The notes under the pieces are model-generated. The model did no database searches and was not told the origin of the DNA. It saw nothing but the letters and a program-made list of their open reading frames with translations. A stretch of 8,884 bases of DNA from an uncultured Desulfobacca sp. (lineage in GTDB: Bacteria > Desulfobacterota > Desulfobaccia > Desulfobaccales > Desulfobaccaceae), in assembly GCA_937958145.1 (NCBI GenBank), contig CALGOE010000253.1, positions 1 through 8,884 on the forward strand, read 5' to 3'. Made by a program: the position numbers and the translations under genes. Of the stretch, positions 1 through 6,588 are shown piece after piece. Each line of letters begins with the position of its first letter. Within the stretch, counting starts at the first letter, position 1.

Positions 1-101
1 CCGGCGCCCGCCGCACCGAGATAACCTGGCACGGCCGCGAAATCTACGTCCAGCACGGCTGGTGCTATGACCCCGCCACCTGGAAGCGGCTGAAGCTCTA
101 G
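1..101 (+). CDS. C-terminal end of an unrecognised protein (partial, starts before the window)
   Basis: An open frame enters from the left edge (first full codon at base 3) and ends at TAG 99-101, giving 32 residues that end in DPATWKRLKL. Of the 32 sense codons, 29 end in G or C, a strong sign of real coding in GC-rich DNA. The tail is rich in aromatic and basic residues (W, Y, H, R, K), with no motif I can name. A gap of more than 300 bases with several inverted repeats separates it from the next gene, so it probably belongs to a different transcription unit. No rho-independent terminator follows it. Function unknown. Confidence 0.6.
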   Translation, partial: GARRTEITWHGREIYVQHGWCYDPATWKRLKL

Positions 102-163
102 AAACATTTCACCGAAAGCGGGGGAATCTCTGCAGCGGCAGTATCCACAAAGCTCAGAATATG

Positions 164-190
164 TTAATGATTCCAGCATGATGGCATTAA
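164..190. repeat. Inverted repeat TTAATG...CATTAA in the AT-rich leader
   Basis: TTAATG at 164-169 is the exact reverse complement of CATTAA at 185-190, with a 15-base spacer. Outside the arms, AGAAT (156-160) and ATTCT (190-194) are again complementary, interrupted by a 3-base bulge on the left side. It lies in the AT-rich part of the leader, where a regulator binding site would be expected. No regulator gene is visible in the window. Confidence 0.35.
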
Positions 191-305
191 TTCTCTCAAT
201 TTCCTGTACATAAACAACAGGTATTGAAAGTCAAACAAACCTTTCCCGGGTCGGCAAAATCCCCTTCCGAGGAAGAACTCCCCGGTGTGTCGGATATTGC
301 TTGAG

Positions 306-339
306 CCCTGGTGCTTTTGGCATTACAATCGCTCCAGGG
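306..339 (+). repeat. Inverted repeat CCCTGGTGC...GCTCCAGGG
   Basis: CCCTGGTGC (306-314) pairs with GCTCCAGGG (331-339) at 8 of 9 positions around a 16-base spacer. No T-run follows, so it does not look like an intrinsic terminator. It is the first of three stem-forming repeats before the methyltransferase start. Confidence 0.4.
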
Positions 340-360
340 AACTTTGCCCCTCGGCCCTTG

Positions 361-380
361 GAACCGAAACACGTCGGTTC
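361..380 (+). repeat. Perfect 7-bp hairpin in the leader
   Basis: GAACCGA (361-367) and TCGGTTC (374-380) are perfectly complementary around a 6-base loop AACACG. It is a compact, stable RNA hairpin about 55 bases before the chosen start of the methyltransferase. No U-tract follows, which argues against a terminator. A leader structure or a protein-binding dyad are both possible. Confidence 0.5.
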
Positions 381-391
381 ATCCACAGACT

Positions 392-410
392 GTTTGAGGT
401 GGTCTCAGAC
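392..410 (+). repeat. Second short hairpin close to the start codon
   Basis: GTTTGAG (392-398) pairs with CTCAGAC (404-410) around the loop GTGGT, with seven pairs, one of them G-U. The 3' arm is directly followed by the G-rich AGGTGGGGG (412-420) and then the start at 436, so the hairpin lies where it could affect ribosome access. Confidence 0.4.
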
Positions 411-435
411 TAGGTGGGGGAAAACGAGCAGGAAT

Positions 436-3400
436 ATGAACCCCGATCTTGATAGAATCGCCTCCCAGCAAGCCTCCCTGGTTGCCAGGCAGTTGCTGCA
501 AACCGCCCGCCGGGGGGGGACGGAAGCCGACTTCCGCCGGGAGGCCGCCCGCATTCTGGAAGAGGCCGGGGCTGCTGCCGGGCTCACTATCATTCCCAGG
601 GATGAATTCTCCGTGGCTCGGGGGCAAGTTGACTCAGTCTATAATCGACTCATCCTGGAGTATAAAAAGCCCGGTATTATCCGAGACTCCAACCGGACAA
701 GTGCCAATCGTGCCGTCATTCAGCAACTAAAAGACTACATAGTGGGAGTAGCCGCGCGGGAGCGTCGGGAAGCTCACCGGCTGGCAGGGGTGGCCACCGA
801 CGGCTTCTTCTTCCTCTTTGTGCGGCGGGTCGGCGAGGGGTGGGTGGAGGATGATCCCATTCCGGTGAATCAGGCCTCTACGGAACGGTTCCTGCGCCTG
901 CTTTTTTCCCTGTCCGCCGGGGCCGCCTTGGTTCCGGAAAACCTCCTGGAAGATTTCGGTCCCAAGACCTGGCGCGCCAGAACTGCAGTCCGGGCTATTT
1001 ACCGCGGGTTGGTAAGCAGCAAGCACCCTTTGGTGGGGAAGCTTTTTGAGCAATGGCGGCTGTTTTTCAGTGAAGCCACCGATTATAAGGAATGGGCCCA
1101 GAAAATTGAATCAAAGCCGGAATTCCGGGCCTTCGTCGGAGCCCTGTGGAGCAAAGAGGACATCAAACATCTGGACCCGGCCAAGGTGTTTTTCGTTATT
1201 CACACGTACTACGCCCTCCTCATCAAGCTGGTGGCTTCTCTGGCTGCGGCCCGGTTCACCGGGGGAGATGATGCTCCCCTTTCCCGGCTGGCGTCCACAC
1301 AAGGGGAAGAGCTCAAAGAAGTCTTTAGGGGTTTGGAACGGGGGGGACTCTTCCGGGAATATGGCATCCGCAATTTCCTTGAAGGCGACTTTTTCGGCTG
1401 GTACCTGGCGGCCTGGAACGAGGACATCGAAGAAGCGGTGAGCACGTTGGTGCAGCGCCTGGGAGAATACGATCCCGGGACCCTGGAGCTGGCCCCGGAG
1501 AACGCCCGGGACCTCCTGAAAAAGCTCTATCATTATCTCCTGCCTCGCGAAATTCGCCATGACCTGGGGGAATATTACACTCCGGACTGGCTGGCCGAAC
1601 GCCTCATCAGACAGACCCTGGGATCGGCGGACCTGGGGGACGCCAGAAAAAGGGTGCTGGACCCCTCCTGCGGCTCTGGAACCTTCCTGGTTCTGCTCAT
1701 CAAATTCATCCGGGAGCGGGCCGCCCGGAAAGGGCAGGATCCGGCTGAAACCCTCAAATTGATCCTCCAGAACGTGGTGGGGATTGACCTCAACCCCCTG
1801 GCGGTCATCGCCGCCCGCACCAATTATCTCCTGGCCCTGGGCGATCTTTTAAAACACCAGCCGCCCGACGGCATCGACCTTCCGGTTTACCAGGCTGATG
1901 CCATTCTGACCCCCTCCCGGGGCACAAACCTTTTCGAGGGACAGGTCTATCTGCTCAAGACTTCCGCCGGGGTTTTCCGGATTCCCGAAGTTTTAGCCAG
2001 CCGGGAACGCATGGACGCTTTGGCCAATGTCCTGGACGATGCCGTGGAAGCGAAAATCAGCGAAGCCGCGTTTTTAACCAGGGTGGCCCAAAGTGCCGGT
2101 TTGGAGCCGGAGGAGCTTAAAGCCGCCGCCGATGACCTCAAGGCTCTCTATGACAAAATCCGGGAGCTCCATGAGCAGGGCATGAACGGCGTTTGGGCCC
2201 GGATCATCAAGAACGCCTTCGCACCCCTGTTCCTGGAGCCCTGCCACTATATCGTGGGCAATCCTCCCTGGGTGAACTGGGAGCACCTGCCGGACGACTA
2301 CAGAAGGTCAACCATGCCCTTGTGGAATCATTATGGCCTTTTTCCTACGCGAGAAAAAGCCATGGAAACAATCCTCGGAGGTGCAAAATATGACATCTCC
2401 ATGCTCATGACCTATGTGGCGGTGGACCGCTATCTGCGCCGGGGCGGCAAGCTGGGGTTCGTCCTGTCCCAAAGCCTGTTCAAGACCTCCGGGGCTGGTC
2501 AAGGGTTCAGGCGCTTTGTGCTCCCGGATAAAACCCCCTTCGGTCCGCTCCTGGTGGAAGACATGGTGGCCTTAAATCCCTTTGAAGGTGCAACCAACCG
2601 TACAGTAGTGGGGATTTTTGCCAAGGGACAATTGCCGCGCTATCCTGTCACCTACTCTTATTTCCGTAAGCGGGAGACGGGAAGAGGCAGCGCCATCGGG
2701 TTTGACACCCCTTACGAAGAGGTTACCAAAAAGAAGATCATATATCGCACCTGGCAGGGGGAACCGGTGGATAAAAAGGATCCCACCTCCCCATGGATCA
2801 CTGCGAGGCAAAATGCTCTCCGGGCACTGCACAATGTGTTAGGGAAGTCCCAATATTCCGCTCACGCTGGATCAAACACAGGCGGCGCCAACGGCATTTA
2901 TTGGGTGGAGATTCTCGGCGTCCGGCCCGGGGGTCTGGCCATGATCGCCAATATCACGGAAGGGGCAAGGCGCCAGATTCCTCCCACCCAGGCGGCGGTG
3001 GAGCAGGATTTGCTTTACCCCCTCCTCAGGGGCCGGGACATCAATCGCTGGTCCGCCAGTCCCTCCGCGTATATTCTCATGGTTCAAGACCCGACGACCC
3101 GGCGGGGAATTGCCGCCCAAACCATGGAAACTCAATATCCCAAGGCCCATTCCTATCTGGCGAAGTTTGAAGCACTCCTTAGAAGCCGGGCCGCTTTTCG
3201 CCGCTATTACCGGGAGTCTGACCCGTATTGGTCCATGTTCAATGTCAGCCCCTTCACCTTCGCCCCCTGGAAGGTGGTCTGGCGGGAGCAGGCCTCGGAA
3301 TTAACGGTGGCAGTAATAGGTCCCGTTGAGGGCCGTCCCGTTATTCCCGATCATAAGCTCATGATGGTGGAATCAAACTCCTCTGCAGAAGCATATTATC

Positions 3401-3693
3401 TTTGCGCAGCTTTGAACTCTGCCCCGGCCAGACTTGCCGTGGCAGCCTACGCCATTCAAATCCAGATGAACACCCACATCCTGGAAAATGTCGCAGTGCC
3501 ACGTTTCTCTCCCAAAGACAAAGTTCACCTCAAGCTTGCTGAATTATCTGAAGCAGCCCATCAGGCCGCCAAAGAAAACAACCAGACGGAGCTTGAACGC
3601 CTCGAAGGAGAAATAGACCTGCTGGCGGCGAAGCTCTGGAACCTGACAACGGCGGAATTAGCCGAAATCAAGCGCTCTTTGGAGGAGATGTGA
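436..3693 (+). CDS. Type IIG-like restriction-modification protein: PD-(D/E)xK nuclease fused to N6-adenine DNA methyltransferase
   Basis: Predicted to methylate adenine in a specific DNA site using S-adenosylmethionine, and possibly to cut DNA. The protein has 1085 residues from ATG 436. I prefer this start to the in-frame TTG at 301 because that TTG has no Shine-Dalgarno and would add leader-like sequence; the site at 436 is itself weak (AGGA 2 bases upstream, G-rich AGGTGGGGG further up). The N-terminus has a nuclease-like motif, D66 then E75-Y-K77 in LILEYKKPG. Methyltransferase motifs follow in order: GEYYTP 378-383 (motif X), DPSCGSGTF 409-417 (motif I, SAM binding), GIDLNP with D451 (motif II), D488 (motif III) and NPPW 609-612 (motif IV, catalytic). 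A helical insert lies between D488 and N609. The C-terminal third has LLRGRDINRW 863-872 and a late NSAPARL stretch, as in target-recognition domains of Eco57I/TaqI-like enzymes. It is first in the operon and overlaps the next gene by 4 bases. The recognition site cannot be read from sequence. Confidence 0.9.
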   Translation: MNPDLDRIASQQASLVARQLLQTARRGGTEADFRREAARILEEAGAAAGLTIIPRDEFSVARGQVDSVYNRLILEYKKPGIIRDSNRTSANRAVIQQLKDYIVGVAARERREAHRLAGVATDGFFFLFVRRVGEGWVEDDPIPVNQASTERFLRLLFSLSAGAALVPENLLEDFGPKTWRARTAVRAIYRGLVSSKHPLVGKLFEQWRLFFSEATDYKEWAQKIESKPEFRAFVGALWSKEDIKHLDPAKVFFVIHTYYALLIKLVASLAAARFTGGDDAPLSRLASTQGEELKEVFRGLERGGLFREYGIRNFLEGDFFGWYLAAWNEDIEEAVSTLVQRLGEYDPGTLELAPENARDLLKKLYHYLLPREIRHDLGEYYTPDWLAERLIRQTLGSADLGDARKRVLDPSCGSGTFLVLLIKFIRERAARKGQDPAETLKLILQNVVGIDLNPLAVIAARTNYLLALGDLLKHQPPDGIDLPVYQADAILTPSRGTNLFEGQVYLLKTSAGVFRIPEVLASRERMDALANVLDDAVEAKISEAAFLTRVAQSAGLEPEELKAAADDLKALYDKIRELHEQGMNGVWARIIKNAFAPLFLEPCHYIVGNPPWVNWEHLPDDYRRSTMPLWNHYGLFPTREKAMETILGGAKYDISMLMTYVAVDRYLRRGGKLGFVLSQSLFKTSGAGQGFRRFVLPDKTPFGPLLVEDMVALNPFEGATNRTVVGIFAKGQLPRYPVTYSYFRKRETGRGSAIGFDTPYEEVTKKKIIYRTWQGEPVDKKDPTSPWITARQNALRALHNVLGKSQYSAHAGSNTGGANGIYWVEILGVRPGGLAMIANITEGARRQIPPTQAAVEQDLLYPLLRGRDINRWSASPSAYILMVQDPTTRRGIAAQTMETQYPKAHSYLAKFEALLRSRAAFRRYYRESDPYWSMFNVSPFTFAPWKVVWREQASELTVAVIGPVEGRPVIPDHKLMMVESNSSAEAYYLCAALNSAPARLAVAAYAIQIQMNTHILENVAVPRFSPKDKVHLKLAELSEAAHQAAKENNQTELERLEGEIDLLAAKLWNLTTAELAEIKRSLEEM
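512..519 (+). repeat. G8 homopolymer tract inside the 5' end of the methyltransferase gene
   Basis: Eight consecutive G residues span codons 26-28 (Arg-Gly-Gly) of the protein, before the nuclease motif. Loss of one G would move translation into a frame that ends near base 730. A G7 run at 1340-1346 lies further into the same gene. Homopolymer G tracts are a known basis for phase-variable restriction-modification genes in other bacteria, but 8 is short for this and the DNA is G-rich. Confidence 0.6.
3681..3687 (+). promoter_or_regulatory. Shine-Dalgarno for the NurA-like gene, inside the end of the methyltransferase gene
   Basis: GGAGGAG lies within the last codons of the upstream gene, 2 bases from the GTG at 3690 (4 bases counting from its GGAGG core). 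It supports the GTG start rather than the next in-frame ATG (3771), and with the GTGA stop/start overlap it indicates translational coupling of the two genes. Confidence 0.7.
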
Positions 3694-4805
3694 ACCCTTT
3701 TGCCGGTTTGCGGCCGGCCCTGGAACTCATTACCCAGGAGGGCAGGATTCTCCCGGCCACCGGCCAGGCCATGGAGGACCTGACCCGCCCGGATCACGAA
3801 GAGGTCATTGACCGCCTGCGCCTGGGGGACGACCCCATCCTGGAGGTTCTCCTGGAGGCCCCCAACCGGCGGGCCTACGTGTCCCTGTCCGCCATTCACC
3901 GCCTGGAGCGGCATCCCCTGCGCTATTTCCTGGACGGCTCGGCCCGGACCTTTTTCCTGGGGGACGTGGTGGAAGGCAACCGCCGCAGCAGCGTGCACGT
4001 GGCCCAGATCGGGGCGGCCGCGGTTTTCCGGCAGGATAACGGCCAGATGAAGGTGGCGACATCCATCCATCGCATTGTCTTGATGCTGGATGAGAAAGCG
4101 GTGTCTTTCGGCGCCCGGGTGAGGGAATTAGTGGAGAGCCTCGGCCCAGGCTTCGCCTTCTGCGACACCATGGAAGAAGACGGGGAGACCCCAGGGAAGG
4201 AGCCCCGCTCCCGAGCCCCCCACAAGGCGCACCACCTCATGGCGGAAGAAGAGCAGAAGCTGGGGCTCGAACTTTCCCGAGAAGATGGCCATTGGCTGGT
4301 CCTGGACGGCAGCCTTGGGAAAGACCTCCATAAATGGCGGCGCATCTCTCAGTATCTGGGGGTGACCAAGTCGTTCAGCCGGGAGCCGTTGTTTAAGCTG
4401 CCGGAAGGCCGCCGGGGGCGGGTCCTCAGCCTTTATGACCTCCTGGCCGATCTGCCTTTTTCCGCCCGCACCTGCGCCTTTTCCGCCCGCTCCGGCAAAG
4501 TGGCGGTCTGGTATGTGCGGCTCCGGGAGCAGCGCCACCTGGATTATCCCCTCATGGGGGTGGTGAAGGTGGAGTTTCCCAACCCCACCGGCGAGGCCGT
4601 GCCTTCTGATCTCATTGATGAAATTTCCGGGGCTTTGGTGGCCGAGCGCCAGGTGGCTCCCCACGGCAAAGACGCCCGCTGGCATGCCCATATTTATGCG
4701 ATCTACCTGGCGGAACAAGCGGTGAAAAACGGCTTTGTCTCCACGGAAGTGTTGAAGGCGGGTATGAAGTGGCCCATGGCCGCCAGCGGAGCCCTCATCC
4801 GATAA
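3690..4805 (+). CDS. nurA: NurA-like nuclease, partner of the HerA-like ATPase
   Basis: Predicted metal-dependent DNA nuclease of the NurA family (RNase H-like fold), working with the HerA ATPase encoded next door. It has 371 residues, within the usual NurA range. The family pattern is visible: DGS at 82-84 (first metal-binding Asp) in FLDGSARTFFLGD; a second DGS at 206-208 in LVLDGSLGKDL; GVTKS at 224-228 with K227; WYVRLRE and PLMGVVKVEF in the later part; and WHAHIYAIYLAE at 331-342, where H332 or H334 would be the C-terminal His. A hydrophilic, charged linker fills roughly 160-190. The start is GTG 3690, sharing GTGA with the preceding stop, with GGAGGAG just upstream. The GC content is visibly the highest in the window. 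The assignment rests on these motifs and on the HerA neighbour. Overall similarity to archaeal NurA is probably low, so activity is inferred. Confidence 0.72.
   Translation: MNPFAGLRPALELITQEGRILPATGQAMEDLTRPDHEEVIDRLRLGDDPILEVLLEAPNRRAYVSLSAIHRLERHPLRYFLDGSARTFFLGDVVEGNRRSSVHVAQIGAAAVFRQDNGQMKVATSIHRIVLMLDEKAVSFGARVRELVESLGPGFAFCDTMEEDGETPGKEPRSRAPHKAHHLMAEEEQKLGLELSREDGHWLVLDGSLGKDLHKWRRISQYLGVTKSFSREPLFKLPEGRRGRVLSLYDLLADLPFSARTCAFSARSGKVAVWYVRLREQRHLDYPLMGVVKVEFPNPTGEAVPSDLIDEISGALVAERQVAPHGKDARWHAHIYAIYLAEQAVKNGFVSTEVLKAGMKWPMAASGALIR
4458..4490 (+). repeat. In-frame 12-base direct repeat encoding Phe-Ser-Ala-Arg twice
   Basis: TTTTCCGCCCGC occurs at 4458-4469 and again at 4479-4490, offset by 21 bases, so the protein reads FSAR-TCA-FSAR. 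The identity at DNA level suggests a small local duplication, or codon bias acting on a repeated peptide. It sits between the GVTKS motif and the WYVRL strand of the NurA-like protein. Confidence 0.5.
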
Positions 4806-4810
4806 AGGAG
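4804..4810 (+). promoter_or_regulatory. Strong Shine-Dalgarno for the HerA-like gene
   Basis: AAAGGAG overlaps the last two bases of the NurA-like stop codon and lies 7 bases before ATG 4818. It is the best-formed ribosome binding site in the window and fixes the start of the ATPase gene. Confidence 0.8.
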
Positions 4811-4817
4811 TTCTTTT

Positions 4818-6578
4818 ATGGCTAATGAATCCAAGGGAAATGAAACCTCCACCGAGGTTCCCAAAATTATCGGCAAGGCCTCGGCCACGGAGCGGGACCC
4901 CAACTCCTCCGAAAAGTTTTATTTCTGGCTGGGACCGGAAGAGATCGTCAATCCCTTTGACATTGTCGAAGCAGAGCAGATGGAAGGGACGCGCACATTC
5001 GGCCTGGTGACCAATATCAAGCAAATTACGGATGCGCCTTCCCACCTGTCCAACTACATTTCCAGCGACTTTGGCAACACCGCCACGATCCCCCAGACCC
5101 CGCGGCAGGGAGCCAACGTGGCTGAGGTAAACGTGCTGGCCAATTATGACCCCTCGGAGCCCAAGCGCTACCCCATGGGCATCTATATGCCGGTCCAAAG
5201 CGAGGCCCGTGTCCGGTTTGCCGATGAATCGGGGATTCACGTGGCGTTGGGCATCGATAAGATGTTCGAATATGAGCGGGAATATCAGGAGAAAGTGACC
5301 ATCCCGGCCGGCATGATCCGCATGTCCAATGGCACCAAGGTGCGGGTTTACCTGGACAAACGTTACGTTTTGGGACCGGAAGGGGCACATGTGAATATTG
5401 CTGGCATCTCGGGTTTGGCCACCAAAACTTCATATGCCATGTTCCTTATCCAGGCGATCCTCCAAACGGTGGGGGCCAATGATATTGCGGTCATTTTGCT
5501 GAACGTGAAGCAGAACGACCTATTGGTGATCGATAAGCCGAGGACAGGCATAAAGCCCGAGGAACTGGATCTGTGGGAATTCCTTGGCCTAAAACCACAG
5601 CCATTCGAAAATGTGCGTTATTTGCTGCCGTGGGGTTTGAACACCCAAACCACCGGGCTCCCCAATTGTTACGGTGAACCTCCGGATCAATTTCAAACTT
5701 ATGCGTACTCCCTGGAAGACGTGGTGGGCAACCGCGCTAGCCCGGGCCCTGGATTAGGGTTGTTGATCAGGGTTCCAGACCCCTGGGATACGTTGGGGGC
5801 GCTCATTGGAGAAATTCAGCAAGGCATCACTAATAATGAGGCAAGGTGGCGCAATGTAAGGACCTGGAATGACCTGCTGAACGGCCCCCCTTTGATGAGG
5901 GAAGGCATCCCCCAGTCTGTGGGAGAGGTCAGGGCCTCTTCGGTAGGTCGGTTTGTCCGGGTGCTGCGCCGGGTGGTAAGGAATCGGCAATCGGGAGTGT
6001 TTGTGGAGCAGCGTGCCGCCCGCCGGGCGGTTAATCTGGGAGAGCAAATCAGGAACATCCAGGGTGGTCAGACCACCGTAGTGGATATTGCCAAGCTGAC
6101 CGATGAGGAGCGGGCTCTGGTATTCGGGCACATCATCCAGGAGGTTTATGGGATGTATGCTGGGGCCTCTGTGGATGACAGGTCTGATCTCCCCAAGCGA
6201 GTGGTTATATTTGTAGATGAATTGAATAAATATGCCCCTGGACGACGGGGAGAGAGCGAATCGTCGATTCTGGAATATGTCTTGGACATCGCCGCCCGGG
6301 GGCGTTCCTTGGGGGTGATTCTCGTCTCCGCCGAACAGTTCATGAGCGAGGTGCATGGCCAGGTGGTGGGCAATTGCGCCACCAAGATCATCGGCCGCAG
6401 CGACTCCTCCGAATTGGCGGACGCGGCCTACCGCTTCATTTCGCAGGATCTGAAAGCCCATCTGACCAGACTGGACAAGGGTGAGTTGCTCCTCTCCCAC
6501 CCCATTTACCGACAGCCGGTGAAGATTGAGTTTCCCCGGCCGGCGTTTGAGCTGATCGGCCACGAACCCAGGAGCTGA
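4818..6578 (+). CDS. herA: HerA-like (HerA/FtsK superfamily) DNA-translocating ATPase
   Basis: Predicted hexameric ATPase that pumps double-stranded DNA, probably feeding the NurA-like nuclease. It has 586 residues, longer than the roughly 500 of archaeal HerA. The N-terminal 140 or so residues fit a HAS-barrel (beta-rich, with FGLVTNIKQI). A Walker A-like loop reads AGISGLATKTSY at 195-206 with K203-T204. Walker B is VVIFVDELNKYAP with D467-E468. A sensor-like segment LVSAEQ lies at 502-507, followed by NCATKIIGR with R527 as a likely arginine finger, the usual order for HerA. The Walker A loop departs from GxxGxGK[ST]: Thr202 replaces the Gly before Lys, and spacing from the first Gly is shifted. 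The rest of the core is intact, so I think it is an active variant rather than a dead one. About 260 residues separate Walker A from B. It starts 12 bases after the NurA-like stop and ends 10 bases before the next gene. Identification is firm at superfamily level. Confidence 0.85.
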   Translation: MANESKGNETSTEVPKIIGKASATERDPNSSEKFYFWLGPEEIVNPFDIVEAEQMEGTRTFGLVTNIKQITDAPSHLSNYISSDFGNTATIPQTPRQGANVAEVNVLANYDPSEPKRYPMGIYMPVQSEARVRFADESGIHVALGIDKMFEYEREYQEKVTIPAGMIRMSNGTKVRVYLDKRYVLGPEGAHVNIAGISGLATKTSYAMFLIQAILQTVGANDIAVILLNVKQNDLLVIDKPRTGIKPEELDLWEFLGLKPQPFENVRYLLPWGLNTQTTGLPNCYGEPPDQFQTYAYSLEDVVGNRASPGPGLGLLIRVPDPWDTLGALIGEIQQGITNNEARWRNVRTWNDLLNGPPLMREGIPQSVGEVRASSVGRFVRVLRRVVRNRQSGVFVEQRAARRAVNLGEQIRNIQGGQTTVVDIAKLTDEERALVFGHIIQEVYGMYAGASVDDRSDLPKRVVIFVDELNKYAPGRRGESESSILEYVLDIAARGRSLGVILVSAEQFMSEVHGQVVGNCATKIIGRSDSSELADAAYRFISQDLKAHLTRLDKGELLLSHPIYRQPVKIEFPRPAFELIGHEPRS

Positions 6579-6588
6579 GAAGAGCCGT

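Larger units (their letters stand above)
102..435 (+). promoter_or_regulatory. Non-coding leader upstream of the methyltransferase operon
   Basis: This stretch has no convincing gene. The left part (about 150-235) is clearly AT-richer than its surroundings and is the likeliest promoter region, but I see no well-spaced -35/-10 pair that I would commit to. The right part (about 300-410) carries three inverted repeats in a row, entered separately. A small dyad, CCTGT at 203-207 and ACAGG at 217-221, could be an operator but is short enough to be chance. The frame of the next gene stays open back to a TTG at 301, but nothing resembling a ribosome binding site precedes it, so I treat 301-435 as untranslated leader. 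Confidence 0.45.

Noticed and set aside
102..300. Tiny open frames starting at ATG 161, 168 and 178
   Set aside because: They run for about a dozen codons at most and have no ribosome binding site.
361..410. Leader hairpins as an intrinsic terminator of the upstream gene
   Set aside because: No T-run follows any stem, and they lie about 260 bases beyond the upstream stop codon.
301..435. Upstream extension of the methyltransferase from TTG 301 (45 extra residues)
   Set aside because: There is no Shine-Dalgarno before 301, and the stretch is full of inverted repeats and reads like leader sequence. ATG 436 begins a sensible N-terminus.
3561..4070. Minus-strand frame across the gene 1/gene 2 junction
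   Set aside because: It is a shadow of two motif-supported genes on the + strand.
4128..5390. Long open frame on the minus strand (420 residues)
   Set aside because: It lies antisense to the NurA-like and HerA-like genes, which have clear family motifs. Long antisense frames are common in GC-rich DNA, and its translation shows no recognisable motif.
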